Part shown: positions 1-11,510 of the stretch, one piece after another | Layout: each line of letters starts with the position of its first letter | Numbering within the stretch: position 1 is the first letter of the stretch | Notes under the pieces: generated by a model | What the model was told of the DNA's origin: nothing | Database searches by the model: none | Seen by the model: the letters and a program-made list of their open reading frames with translations, nothing else | NCBI GenBank assembly: GCA_949987705.1 | Contig: OX465283.1 | Coordinates: 76,393,720-76,457,719, forward strand | Direction: 5' to 3' | DNA: 64,000 nucleotides | From: Thereva unica | Lineage: Eukaryota > Arthropoda > Insecta > Diptera > Therevidae | Made by a program: the position numbers and the translations under genes

Positions 1-3000
1 AACGCGTGGTAAAAATTTCAGCGGGGTCTAAAGCCTCTAACTATAGTTTTTAAAACAATCACCCCTAGGGGTGGCTTCAGGGTGGCATAAGGGTGGCGAC
101 CGACGATGTTATGGACTTGAGATTTCTTCAGGAATCTACTAACATCCCTCTTAACGCGTGGTAAAAATTTCAGCGGGGTCTAAAGCCTCTAACCATAGTT
201 TTTAAAATAATCACCCCTAGGGGTGGCTTCAGGGTGGCATAAGGGTGGCTTCCGACGATGATATAGACTTGGGATTTCTTCAGGAATCTACTAACATCCC
301 TCTTAACGCGTGGTAAAAATTTCAGCGGGGTCTAAAGCCTCTAACCATAGTTTTTAAAATAATCACCCCTAGGGGTGGCTTCAGGGTGGCATAAGGGTGG
401 CTTCCGACGATGATATAGACTTGGGATTTCTTCAGGAATCTACTAAGATCCCTCTTAACGCGTGGTAAAAATTTCAGCGGGGTCTAAAGCCTCTAACCAT
501 AGTTTTTAAAATAATCAGCGGGGTCTAAAGCCTCTAACCATAGTTTTTAAAATAATCACCCCTAGGGGTGGCTTCAGGGTGGCATAAGGGTGGCTTCCGA
601 CGATGATATAGACTTGGGATTTCTTCAGGAATCTACTAACATCCCTCTTAACGCGTGGTAAAAATTTCAGCGGGGTCTAAAGCCTCTAACCATAGTTTTT
701 AAAATAATCACCCCTAGGGGTGGCTTCAGGGTGGCATAAGGGTGGCTTCCGACGATGATATAGACTTGGGATTTCTTCAGGAATCTACTAAGATCCCTCT
801 TAACGCGTGGTAAAAATTTCAGCGGGGTCTAAAGCCTCTAACTATAGTTTTTAAAACAATCACCTCTAGGGGTGGCTTCAGGGTGGCATAAGGGTGGCGA
901 CCGACGATGATATAGACTTGGGATTTTTTCTGGAATCTACTAACATCCCTCTTAACGCGTGGTAAAAATTTCAGCGGGGTCTAAAGCCTCTAACTATAGT
1001 TTTTAAAACAATCACCCCTAGGGGTGGCTTCAGGGTGGCATAAGGGTGGCGACCGACGATGTTATGGACTTGAGATTTCTTCAGGAATCTACTAACATCC
1101 CTCTTAACGCGTGGTAAAAATTTCAGCGGGGTCTAAAGCCTCTAACCATAGTTTTTAAAATAATCACCCCTAGGGGTGGCTTCAGGGTGGCATAAGGGTG
1201 GCTTCCGACGATGATATAGACTTGGGATTTCTTCAGGAATCTACTAACATCCCTCTTAACGCGTGGTAAAAATTTCAGCGGGGTCTAAAGCCTCTAACCA
1301 TAGTTTTTAAAATAATCACCCCTAGGGGTGGCTTCAGGGTGGCATAAGGGTGGCTTCCGACGATGATATAGACTTGGGATTTCTTCAGGAATCTACTAAG
1401 ATCCCTCTTAACGCGTGGTAAAAATTTCAGCGGGGTCTAAAGCCTCTAACCATAGTTTTTAAAATAATCACCCCTAGGGGTGGCTTCAGGGTGGCTTCAG
1501 GGTGGCATAAGGGTGGCTTCCGACGATGATATAGACTTGGGATTTTTTCTGGAATCTATTAACATCCCTCTTAACGCGTGGTACAAATTTCAGCGGGGTC
1601 TAAAGCCTCTAACTATAGTTTTTAAAACAATCACCTCTAGGGGTGGCTTCAGGGTTGCTTCAGGGTGGCATAAGGGTGGCGACCGACGATGTTATAGACT
1701 TGAGATTTCTTCAGGAATCTACTAACATCCCTCTTAACGCGTGGTAAAAATTTCAGCGGGGTCTAAAGCCTCTAACTATAGTTTTTAAAATAATCACCCC
1801 TAGGGGTGGCTTCAGGGTGGCATAAGGGTGGCTTCCGACGATGATATAGACTTGGGATTTTTTCTGGAATCTATTAACATCCCTCTTAACGCGTGGTACA
1901 AATTTCAGCGGGGTCTAAAGCCTCTAACTATAGTTTTTAAAACAATCACCTCTAGGGGTGGCTTCAGGGTGGCATAAGGGTGGCGACCGACGATGTTATG
2001 GACTTGAGATTTCTTCAGGAATCTACTAACATCCCTCTTAACGCGTGGTAAAAATTTCAGCGGGGTCTAAAGCCTCTAACCATAGTTTTTAAAATAATCA
2101 CCCCTAGGGGTGGCTTCAGGGTGGCATAAGGGTGGCTTCCGACGATGATATAGACTTGGGATTTTTTCTGGAATCTATTAACATCCCTCCTAACGCGTGG
2201 TAAAAATTTCAGCGGGGTCTAAAGCCTCTAACTATAGTTTTTAAAACAATCACCTCTAGGGGTGGCTTCAGGGTGGCATAAGGGTGGCGACCGACGATGT
2301 TATGGACTTGAGATTTCTTCAGGAATCTACTAACATCCCTCTTAACGCGTGGTAAAAATTTCAGCGGGGTCTAAAGCCTCTAACCATAGTTTTTAAAATA
2401 ATCACCCCTAGGGGTGGCTTCAGGGTGGCATAAGGGTGGCTTCCGACGATGATATAGACTTGGGATTTCTTCAGGAATCTACTAACATCCCTCTTAACGC
2501 GTGGTAAAAATTTCAGCGGGGTCTAAAGCCTCTAACCATAGTTTTTAAAATAATCACCCCTAGGGGTGGCTTCAGGGTGGTATAAGGGTGGCTTCCGACG
2601 ATGATATAGACTTGGGATTTCTTCAGGAATCTACTAACATCCCTCTTAACGCGTGGTAAAAATTTCAGCGGGGTCTAAAGCCTCTAACCATAGTTTTTAA
2701 AATAATCACCCCTAGGGGTGGCTTCAGGGTGGTATAAGGGTGGCTTCCGACGATGATATAGACTTGGGATTTCTTCAGGAATCTACTAACATCCCTCTTA
2801 ACGCGTGGTAAAAATTTCAGCGGGGTCTAAAGCCTCTAACCATAGTTTTTAAAATAATCACCCCTAGGGGTGGCTTCAGGGTGGTATAAGGGTGGCTTCC
2901 GACGATGATATAGACTTGGGATTTCTTCAGGAATCTACTAACATCCCTCTTAACGCGTGGTAAAAATTTCAGCGGGGTCTAAAGCCTCTAACTATAGTTT

Positions 3001-3765
3001 TTAAAACAATCACCTCTAGGGGTGGCTTCAGGGTGGCATAAGGGTGGCTTCCGACGATGTTATGGACTTGAGATTTCTTCAGGAATCTACTAACATCCCT
3101 CTTAACGCGTGGTAAAAATTTCAGCGGGGTCTAAAGCCTCTAACCATAGTTTTTAAAATAATCACCCCTAGGGGTGGCTTCAGGGTGGCATAAGGGTGGC
3201 TTCCGACGATGATATAGACTTGGGATTTTTTCTGGAATCTATTAACATCCCTCTTAACACGTGGTACAAATTTCAGCGGGGTCTAAAGCCTCTAACTATA
3301 GTTTTTAAAACAATCACCTCTAGGGGTGGCTTCAGGGTTGCGTCAGGGTGGCATAAGGGTGGCGACCGACGATGTTATGGACTTGAGATTTCTTCAGGAA
3401 TCTACTAACATCCCTCTTAACGCGTGGTAAAAATTTCAGCGGGGTCTAAAGCCTCTAACTATAGTTTTTAAAATAATTACCCCTAGGGGTGGCTTCAGGG
3501 TGGCATAAGGGTGGCTTCCGACGATGTTATGGACTTGAGATTTCTTCAGGAATCTACTAACATCCCTCTTAACGCGTGGTAAAAATTTCAGCGGGGTCTA
3601 AAGCCTCTAACTATAGTTTTTAAAATAATCACCCCTAGGGGTGGCTTCAGGTTGGCATAAGGGTGGCTTCCGACGATGATATAGACTTGGGATTTTTTCT
3701 GGAATCTATTAACATCCCTCTTAACGCGTGGTAAAAATTTCAGCGGGGTCTAAAGCCTCTAAATA
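1..3765. repeat. 152-bp tandem satellite array (about 24 copies)
   Basis: Head-to-tail units begin with AACGCGTGGTAAAAATTTCA at 1, 153, 305, 457 and so on, a 152-bp period. The array continues past the left edge. Each unit carries the perfect 14-bp palindrome CACCCCTAGGGGTG, or a one-base variant with CACCTCTA, followed by three GGGTGGC-type motifs. Monomer types differ at fixed places: GACCGACGATGTTATGG versus TTCCGACGATGATATAG, and TTCTTCAGG versus TTTTTCTGG. The 457-649 monomer has a 41-bp internal duplication. Monomers near 1485 and 1655 have short duplications of GTGGCTTCAGG. Homology fades out by about 3800. Short ORFs inside the array are artefacts. A pericentromeric or heterochromatic position is inferred, not shown. 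Confidence 0.97.
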
Positions 3766-4120
3766 TTTTTTTCAAAAATAATCATTTTTAGGGGGTGAGT
3801 TAGGGGTAGGTTTATAATTCGGGGTTAATAATTTAGGTATGATATTTTTCGAGACCCCCACTGTCTGTCTGGTATCAAAAAACAATTATTTACTTGTTTT
3901 TTAAGGCCCGATAGTCAGTTTCCAAATTTAATTTTTTTTTTCTAAAATCGTTCGATCGAACGTTCGGAACTTCAGGCTCATTTCAAAGGTTCATACTCGA
4001 TGCATTAAATAATGTTTTTATGTTGTTTATCTGTGTTCATATTTATTCCAAACTTATTAAAAATAATTAATACTTTAATCTTTACTAATAGTTGTTCATT
4101 TATTACTTCAAATTGCTCGG
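3766..4120. other. No gene seen
   Basis: AT-rich sequence. The first ~40 bases are a degenerate edge of the satellite. Nothing else recognisable. Confidence 0.6.
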
Positions 4121-4304
4121 TCCCAATTTGAAATTGTTTATTCCCAATTTGAAATTGTTTATTCCCAATTTGAAATTGTTTAGTCCCAATTTGAAATTGT
4201 TTATTCCCAATTTGAAACTGTTTAGTCCCAATTTGAAATTGTTTAGTCTCAATTTGAAATTGTTTAGTCCCAATTTGAAATTGTTTAGTCCCAATTTGAA
4301 GTTG
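4121..4304. repeat. 21-bp minisatellite (8 full copies plus a partial)
   Basis: Unit TCCCAATTTGAAATTGTTTA plus one base (T or G), repeated with period 21. Because 21 is a multiple of 3, both strands stay open and give spurious 63-84 aa ORFs made of a 7-residue repeat. There is no sign of a real protein. Confidence 0.95.
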
Positions 4305-4557
4305 AAAAGGTATAGTCTAGTCGAGCGAAAGCCATCAGAGACTTAGGCGATAGAATCTGATGCCTCTCGCCCGAGAATAGCCTCCCACGAGAACTAAGGC
4401 GATTACAAGGTATGAGGGTCGCGAGCGGCAGTTTATCACTAGCCCTGGTCGACTAACCCTAACCTTAAAACTTCCTACCTATTTTTTAACAAAACTTATT
4501 ACAATGATAGCTCTACATCTATACCTAATTGCCATATTGAGATCCTAACCCTATTTA
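4305..4557. other. No gene seen; probable retroelement flank
   Basis: Non-repetitive sequence between the minisatellite and the foldback element. It may be the distal untranslated part of the LINE relic at 4740-5345. That assignment is a guess. Confidence 0.3.
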
Positions 4558-4688
4558 GGCTGGTCGTCCACTGGAAGCGTATTCGAGCGGCTTCGCGCTA
4601 CGGCCATACATATGAGCGGCTACAAGCGGCTCATTTGTATGGCCGAAGCGCGAAGCCGCTCGAATACGCTTCCAGTGGACGACCAGCC
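4558..4688. mobile_element. Foldback MITE with TTA target duplication
   Basis: Almost the whole 131-bp element is an inverted repeat. The left arm begins GGCTGGTCGTCCACTGGAAG and the right arm ends with its reverse complement. Arms are about 64 bp with only a few mismatches around the centre. TTA flanks both ends (4555-4557 and 4689-4691). A 3-bp TTA duplication is typical of PIF/Harbinger elements, so a Harbinger-mobilised MITE is inferred. It lies in the flank of a LINE relic. Confidence 0.8.
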
Positions 4689-4739
4689 TTAAGCTAACGC
4701 CCACATTCACACAATGCATACACTCATTCGCACATTAAA

Positions 4740-5345
4740 TACTTTATTCATTTGATTCCTCCAGTCACCAGTACTTTGTACTGGCTCTGGAGGCCTCCTC
4801 CCTATTTGACGGGCCGACTCGCGTGCTGAATCACAAGAGCTCTGCATTCAGTCCATCGGCTCGTTCGCATAACACATATTTATCCCGCGCCTTTAGGCAT
4901 TATCTTTCGAACACCCTTAACTTCTCCATATATGATGGGAATATGTTCGACCATACGGGGCAGCCGTAGGTGACTACCGGTCTAGTAAGGTCTTGTAGCA
5001 ATTTCACCTGAACCCTTGAGTTATAGAGTCTCTTCCTCATTTGTTAAGCCTTACGGGGTTTGGCTATAGCAGCACGTTTATGACTTTCGTAATATGAACA
5101 TTTACTTATCCAGCCAAATTCCTAGGTACTTAACCTCGGTCTTCTCTAGCGTTTGTCCCGCATGGCTTCGGGTATGCAACGCTTGCCAGTTCCTACTAAC
5201 ATCGCGTGAAGTTTTATTAAGAAGGGTCCTAAAGAGGATCGTTTCGCATTTTCCATGATTGATTTTCAATTTCCAATCATCAGCATATCGCTCGATTTTA
5301 TCGAAATCATGTTGTTGTAGCGCCTGGATCACGTCAATCTTCGGT
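4740..5345 (-). pseudogene. LINE reverse transcriptase fragment (Jockey-like)
   Basis: The minus-strand ORF 5102-5332 reads as the tail of a LINE reverse transcriptase: YADDWKLKIN followed by KCETILFR and then VKYLGI-LDK. This is the region just after the catalytic aspartates in Jockey-type polymerases. Sequence to the left (4740-5100) has the same layout as the flank of the related fragment at 35140-36030, for example a shared GCGTGCTGAA. Everything upstream of the ORF is lost or too decayed to read. Non-functional. Confidence 0.7.
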
Positions 5346-5553
5346 CCTGTCCTGTATAAAATAAGGTCAGAAGAAATCCAACTATATCGTTTATATAGAT
5401 ATTTCAGAGCAGCGGCGAATTCACTGCTCCTTGTTGTAATCCGTTTTTAATGTTTAAGACCTGTCATGTAAGATTCCCACTTTTAACGACAAACTAACGG
5501 GGACACCATATCGTCGATAATGCGAAGCAGGGGATCGTTCATCCTATACCAGG

Positions 5554-6384
5554 GGCCAGATTCCGCAACGGTGAGTTTTAAGGTGTTCACCGATTTCAGT
5601 GTACACTGCTTATTTTCGCGTCCGCAAGAGTGAGAATGTGTTTTTCTGACATTTGCGGTGAACACCGACGTGGAAAATTTCTCACTGAGTAGAAGGCTGT
5701 GAATTTACGGTGAGTTTGAATTTTGCCAAAGTTTTTTGTAATTTCGTGCGATTATTATTGAAAATTTTTTTAATTTTTTTGAGAGATCCAAATTCCACTG
5801 TCTCCCAAGCCAAAAATTTCATGTTCCATTCGAATAAATTGTTTTCAAAAATTCTTGTATCGCAGGGCGACGCCAAATAAGGATCATGAGAAGCAATTCG
5901 TAGGAAATTTCCCTTAATTTGTAATATAATTATGGTTGCAAGCAATTAACAAATTAAACTAGTGCCCTCCTTTTCTGCAATAATAAACATGTTCTAGATC
6001 GACTGGTGAAGAGATCATTTTTATATGTGTTTCGTCAATTAGTCGTACTATCCCAGGAAAACGAAACTTTTTGAAAAAAAATTTCTTTGTTCAAAATCAT
6101 CGGGGAAAATTACAAATTTTCTAAGCATACTTCATTTTAAAAACGTCTGCATGAATATAACGTTAAAAATTAAAAACTTTATGCTTCCTTCAATCTTCTA
6201 GTTTAATGTTATAATGACAGTAACAACTCAGCGCATCATTCAGACACTTTAAAAATCATTCAGCATATTAAAAGTCACTGGCATTTGCGGAATCGCATTT
6301 TAACGAAAAGTGAACACCGTGGTTGTCAGTGAGTTTTTACTTCGGTGTTCACTGGGCAAAAACTCACCGTTGCGGAATCGGGCC
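5554..6384. mobile_element. 831-bp TIR element with CCAGG target duplication
   Basis: Ends are inverted: GGCCAGATTCCGCAACGGTG at the left and the reverse complement of GGCCCGATTCCGCAACGGTG at the right, with GTTCACCGA also mirrored further in. CCAGG flanks both sides (5549-5553 and 6385-6389). The interior is AT-rich and non-coding. ORFs inside (for example 5682-5945 minus) have no recognisable domain. The duplication fits CCWGG, like the elements at 25079 and 26415. Superfamily not assigned. Confidence 0.75.
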
Positions 6385-6707
6385 CCAGGTTAGCTTTGGT
6401 AGTAGTCCTTCGACCAGCGCTGCCACCCAAACAAGTATAAAATGTAATAATCCTACAAATAATATGTACCAAATCAATTAAAATAGTAGTAGATCCTAAA
6501 AGTATAAGTATCCAGGGATGTGATACTCATACGAAAATATGATGATCCTATTTCATTCTCAAATTCGATTTAATTTGAGCTGTCTGATAGACCTACCAGA
6601 AAGCACAAACTAAAACACATGTATACCACGATATAAATGCTTATTAAGTTGCACTTTGCTTTTATTTGCACGCATATAATTTGCATATATCACCGTAAAG
6701 GCCCCCA

Positions 6708-6844
6708 TACACGGTCAAATTGGATGTACATCCAGATTTTCATCAAACCCATAAGCCCAATGTATTTTGATCGGCTGACCGGCCCACAATCGATAGTTTT
6801 GGTTGTACATCTGCACTTCGATGTACATCCAATTTGACCGTGTA
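6708..6844. mobile_element. 137-bp MITE-like inverted repeat
   Basis: TACACGGTCAAATTGGATGT at the left is mirrored at the right end in ACATCCAATTTGACCGTGTA, about 24 bp in all. The left side extends into GGCCCCCA, which has no partner on the right, so the right end may be truncated. The three ORFs overlapping it are by-products of the inverted repeat. Confidence 0.7.
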
Positions 6845-7900
6845 AATTGCAAAATTTGCTTGGTATAAATCCCATCGCGAAGCTTTAGGATACACATTCC
6901 ACATAATAGTCCAGTAAATAGGTCGAAAAAAAGGCCTTCGTAATGCGAAAAATAGCGCACGCGATTTTTTTTTACCAAATGTTTTTACATATTTTTATGA
7001 GCTTAAATTCAAAATGGCGTCATCCCCACCATTATGCTTCACTTACAATGAAGGGAAACGCGTTTAATTCTATATCTCAGAAACTATGCGTTTTACGACA
7101 AAAATATATATAATCTTTTTTGTAGATAAATAAGTGATTTAACTTTTTTGTTCAGAATTTTTTTTTGTAAAGTCAATATATTCGGAGTTATAGTGCTTCA
7201 AACTTTATTCATTATTTTCTTTGCACTATATTTCGTTAACGGTTAGCCCGCCATAAAAAGGTCCTTCCTAAGACTTATAGAACACACGATTATCTATAAT
7301 TTTTGCTTTTATCATTTTTAGATAGGGCTAATAGTTCAGTTATAGCTCTTTAAATGTCGGAATATGCAAATTCAAAAAATTTCCTAATATCTTTTTCTTT
7401 CCCCGTTTCATTTCAAAACTGATTATATCGTGTGTTGAGCTCATCATTGCCCACATTTGTTGCCTTTACTTTTTTCTATAAAGTTGATATTTATGGATTT
7501 ATTACACCTCAAAAGTTTATTAAAAATGGGTTTTTTGCAAATATCTAGTCAACTATTTATTTACGATGACAAGTTATACCAACAAATTTGTTTCTCATAA
7601 AATTCCGTTGAAATTTTACTTCAAACATTTTTTTCTAGCATTTATACTTTAGCCGCAATTCAGCGCCGATTGTTTCATATACATATATACATATAATTAA
7701 GAAATTTCGTTGGCGTACAAACGCTTTTCCACACCACCCTGGAGGTTGAGTTTTTGGCGCGTTTTTTTATTGTGGTTTCCCCAGTAGGCCTAATCCACAA
7801 GAAAACGAAACAATGATGCTATAGCATGTTATTTAGCCTCATATGTTTCGAAGTTGTCGGTTGACAATCGGATAGACCAATGAAGCTGCCATCAAATGAC
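6845..7900. other. No gene seen
   Basis: AT-rich, with long T and A runs and no ORF carrying a recognisable motif. It resembles in style other non-coding repeat flanks in the window (for example around 23500). Confidence 0.5.
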
Positions 7901-8292
7901 GACGTTGTCTTCGTCGAATGATATATCTGGGAGACTTGAAAACTCGCAAATGTTTTTCCATTTTCGTGACGAGCACCACGAACACACGTTTACTCAACAC
8001 GACAGAGCAGGCGAACTAAACAAGCTAGAGCGATGGCAAATATATCAATGGAGAGGGGAAGGATGCCGAGAGAAGGGAAAGGGAATTTCAAGGTCGCAGG
8101 GTTACCACAATCGCGGCAATATAATCAGTCTCATTACTTAATTGTCACACCTCGTATTATCCCGTCCCCTTTATCCCACTCACTACATTTATTTAAATTT
8201 AAGTTAGATTACCTGTTTTAAAATGTAGTACTCTAAAAGATGTATGATCTTGTGTACTTTGCCAATAAATTTATTATTATTATTATTATTCC
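7900..8292 (+). mobile_element. Probable LINE 3' end with (TTA)n tail
   Basis: GC-richer sequence with a weak 81-codon ORF (7896-8141) leads into an AT-rich tail. The tail has AATAAA directly before a (TTA)n microsatellite ending at 8290. A short 3-bp repeat tail after an untranslated region is usual for several insect LINE clades. No reverse transcriptase motif is visible, so this is a 5'-truncated copy at best. Confidence 0.4.
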
Positions 8293-8334
8293 TTCAAATA
8301 TTGCACAAATTCATACTTCGCGTGATAAATAGTA

Positions 8335-8625
8335 TGCATACAAGATGGGTTGAATAGTTGAGTTGGGGTTAAAAAAAATACTACGAGTTACAAAAAATCA
8401 CAAACAAAACACATATAGATGCTGCTGTCAACTAAATTCAACTACTGAACTCACGTCTGTATGCATCGACTCCCTGAGTTCAACTCATCATGTATAAGTA
8501 CTAAATGCAATCTGATCATTTTGTCAAAAAATCAGGAATCCGTTCCAAGATGGCGGCCGATTTGTGCAATTGTGTTCCCCCGAGCACACGACATGGGTAT
8601 CAAATGAAAGAGTACGAATAATTTT
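8335..8625 (-). repeat. Dispersed repeat family D, copy 1
   Basis: Read on the minus strand it matches the 37980-38340 copy: TTTCATTTGATACCCATGTC, then a GGCCGCCAT block, then a segment rich in GAGTTGAA/TTCAACTC, then ACAGCAGCATCTATATGTG. It contains the motif CAAGATGGCGGCC at 8546-8558. Non-coding. Confidence 0.7.
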
Positions 8626-9795
8626 AAATCTAATATTACTGCCACCACAAAATGTCGGAAGATATACATACATATGTACATACATTACATACATATGTCA
8701 TAAACTAAAAATTAGAAAATAAAAATAAATAATTTAAAAAAACTACAAAATACGCCTACTTTACATTCAAAATTATGTTTTACATTTTGATTAATTTTAA
8801 AACAAAGGCGAAATTTTTAGGCTTTTTAAATTATTTATTTTTTTTTAAACTAAATTTTCTTTCTGTATTGGCTCAAATTTATTCTTGTGTTTACTTTGTT
8901 GTTTAAATAAATATACAAACTAAACAAGCTCCAATTCTATACGACTCCGATGATGCCTTCAGTATGAATTTAAGATTTGAATAATTTTTTTCTGTTTGAA
9001 TTCGCATAGTTATTGCGGAGAATTAAAGCGGGTTTCCCCATTGTGAACCTGTTGGTGATTGTAACCAAATTAAGTTCGCTCTTCGCTAGAAAATGTTGAT
9101 GAATCTCAACTGTAAATTAATTCCAATGCCCGGAGGTTATAGAAACTAAAGAGAAGGTAATACGATTGCTTTCATTGATCATTATCCTAAGGCTTGCCAG
9201 TATTTCGTACGCTAACATTGTGCTACTATATTTTGCATTGAGTTTCGCATTGCGACTATTGTGGATTTTAGCTGTTTGTGGAAGCCTGAAATTGCTAATT
9301 AAGCAACTTGATATGCTATCAAATGCACTCTTTCTAATTGGTAAGTTGCTGAAATTACACAGGTTTGTTGTTTGAATAAAAGATGACATTTGAATTTAAT
9401 TTTGCTTTTTAGATATGAAATCAACCTTCTCTGCACTTATTATGTACTATACAATAAATGACATGTAAAATTTGTGTCTTACGAAGATGCCATTAAATGC
9501 GTCATCAAATATGTATTTAATGGCAATTATAATTCGTTAAGTGCTCTATGCGCGGAATTCATAATTAGATAGAATTAACGTATGAAAATTGTATGTGTAG
9601 GTTTACATTTATGACCTTATCTATTATTGTTCGTCTGCACCAGATATTTTGTATTCATCTCATTGCTAAAATTTTTAAAATTGTATAGCTTAAATATAAT
9701 ACTTCCTAGCTGTTATTAACTGGAAGGATAATCTAGGATATTTTTAGATAAATTTTGATTTTTCATAACAACAACTAATTAAAAATTACATAAAA
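8626..9795. other. No confident gene; short TACA/CATA microsatellite
   Basis: A TACATACATATG-type microsatellite lies at 8665-8700. Two overlapping antisense ORFs at 9117-9389 have no recognisable motif. Otherwise AT-rich and featureless. Confidence 0.5.
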
Positions 9796-11155
9796 ACTAG
9801 TTGGGATGTGGGTTTGACCCCTTCGGTCTACACGATCAACTTCCCAGTATGATGAACGTAGACGGAATAAACTGTCTTCTTACAAAATAGTAATACCATT
9901 AGCACAAGTGGGAAATTGACTAGTATCAGAAATGGTGACAAAGTAATCCGGAGAGTGGTAAATCCACAAGATTTTTCTAGAGAATTTGTTTTTCTCTGAA
10001 AGTTAGCAAACACACATCCTTCATACTTCGCTCGCAACACTAGAGCGGGTGTTCGAATTCGTATTGAGCGTATTGAAGCGGCACTGATAAACTGGGAAGC
10101 GAATGACTTCATTTGGAAATTCCAAAGTTTTCCGGAGATATTAGCAAAACTAATCATTGTAAAGCACTTGTCAGACTTGATCCAAAAGAACAAATTTTTT
10201 GGTAACTACTGGAAATTCCGGGGTGATGAACCGCAAAGAATGAATGAATTGTACGTAGAAAACAATTCCTCGACAAAAAAGTGCTGATCCAAGGTTTGAA
10301 AAATTTGTGATGATTGTAAAGGGTGACTTAATTTTTGCACGATTTTTAAAGAGTATCGGATTTTGCCAAGTGATGTTTTGTTGAAAAGCTATCGCTGTGC
10401 TATCGTTTAGAACGGTTCTAATTCCATCGAGTTTATTAGATATTAGCAAAACTTATCAATTTTAGGTCTTTCTGACATTTAGCCGAAGGTTTTTCATTTA
10501 AACAAAAAAAAGGCCCGACAATTTTAGAATTTTTTAGATCATTGTTTCGTAATATTCTTCTTTCGGCACCTCAAAGAAGTCGATATAGTTTTTGGTTCGC
10601 GCGGTATCAGGCAGGCACAAAAATCACGAACGTCGTTTAATCAAAAAAACGGTTCGACCGAATTTTATGAAAATCTTTTCAGATCATATTTCCGTTAATA
10701 CCCTTCGAACGACACCTCAACGAAGTCGTTTCGCGCGATATCGTGCTGGAAAAATGACCACATATCGTGGGTTAAGAACTAGAGAAGCGTAAGGGCAAAA
10801 ATACAAAAAAAAATTGTTTTCGCCATTCGCTTTTTTAATCCCCATATTTTGATGTGCCAAAAAACTGGAACGATGTAGTGTGTAGATTGCTTAGTACAAC
10901 AAAAACGTATAAAAACAAAAGATATTTCTTTATAACGGTAGGTAAATTTGAATTGTTTTTCGGCTCCCCTGAGAAGTTGTCATTTTGCCCTTACGCTTCT
11001 CTAGTTCTTAACCCACGATATATACGCACACACCCATACTTCTTCTCAAATTTTTGCTGGAAATGCTCTTGGGACCTTAAAAAATGAAAATACCTTGAAA
11101 ATTTCGATTTCGATTTTCGGACAGCTATAAACTAGCCTATAAACTGGGGAGTTAA
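9796..11155 (+). mobile_element. DINE/Helentron-like non-autonomous element, copy 1
   Basis: It shares both ends with the copy at 50885-52225. The start is CTAGTTGGGATGTGGGTT, then CACGATCAACTTCCCAGTAT. The end is GAAAATTTCGATTTCGATTT, then a stem-like ACTGGGGAGTTAA. At 10570-10760 it carries about 1.4 units of the 146-bp repeat that is expanded in copy 2. A 5' subterminal motif, an internal tandem repeat block and a 3' hairpin is the layout of DINE-1/HINE elements. The assignment is by structure only. ORFs on the minus strand (9828-10449) are not supported. Confidence 0.5.
10763..11021. mobile_element. 259-bp MITE nested in the DINE-like element
   Basis: Perfect inverted repeats of about 38 bp: ATATCGTGGGTTAAGAACTA at the left and its mirror TAGTTCTTAACCCACGATAT at the right. 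The DINE-like copy at 52050 lacks it at the corresponding place, so it is a later insertion. The target duplication cannot be fixed because the flanks are AT repeats. Confidence 0.85.
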
Positions 11156-11510
11156 CAATCAAAAACTAGTTAGTCACACACAACGGTAACAATTTTGAAA
11201 ATGGTATTATTATTTAATTTACTAGCTGGCTGGGCATAACTCCGTTTTGCCTGCAACAGTTGGCCACCAGATGGCTTTTATGTCGTGCGCGTTGACATTT
11301 AGTTGCTTACAATTTTTGTGACATTTCACACGATGGTCAAACTTTGTTTGGTAAAAGGGTAGTTCTCAGCTTTTAGGGCACAGGCTTTATACATTATTGT
11401 CCAAGTAAAAAAAATCATATTTAACCTAAACCGACATGCTCTATTAATAAATCCTTTTAAAAAGGACTTGTGGAGAAAAGGGCCAGTCAATTTTAATAAA
11501 TTTGACGATT
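11156..11510. other. 3' flank of the broken DDE-family gene
   Basis: No ORF. CAGATGGCTTTTATGTCGTG at about 11267 resembles TAGATGGCTTTTATTTGTGT inside the TA element at 13149-13579. No terminal inverted repeat of the host transposon could be picked out. Confidence 0.4.

Noticed and set aside
1480..3408. ORFs of 70-81 codons inside the satellite (1480-1725, 3196-3408)
   Set aside because: They are created by the repeat unit and its small duplications and recur with the period; no codon constraint.
4121..4304. CRISPR-like regular repeats
   Set aside because: Contiguous tandem repeats without unique spacers, in a eukaryotic genome.
4092..4346. ORFs on both strands with a 7-residue repeat
   Set aside because: A 21-bp minisatellite keeps all frames periodic; simultaneous openness on both strands argues against coding.
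9117..9389. Overlapping antisense ORFs (9117-9389 minus, 9166-9375 plus), the latter hydrophobic and receptor-like at first glance
   Set aside because: Short, no recognisable motif, no supporting splice sites; AT-rich sequence gives such hydrophobic frames by chance.
9828..10449. Minus ORFs of 92 and 121 codons
   Set aside because: They lie inside a DINE-like non-coding element and show no domain.
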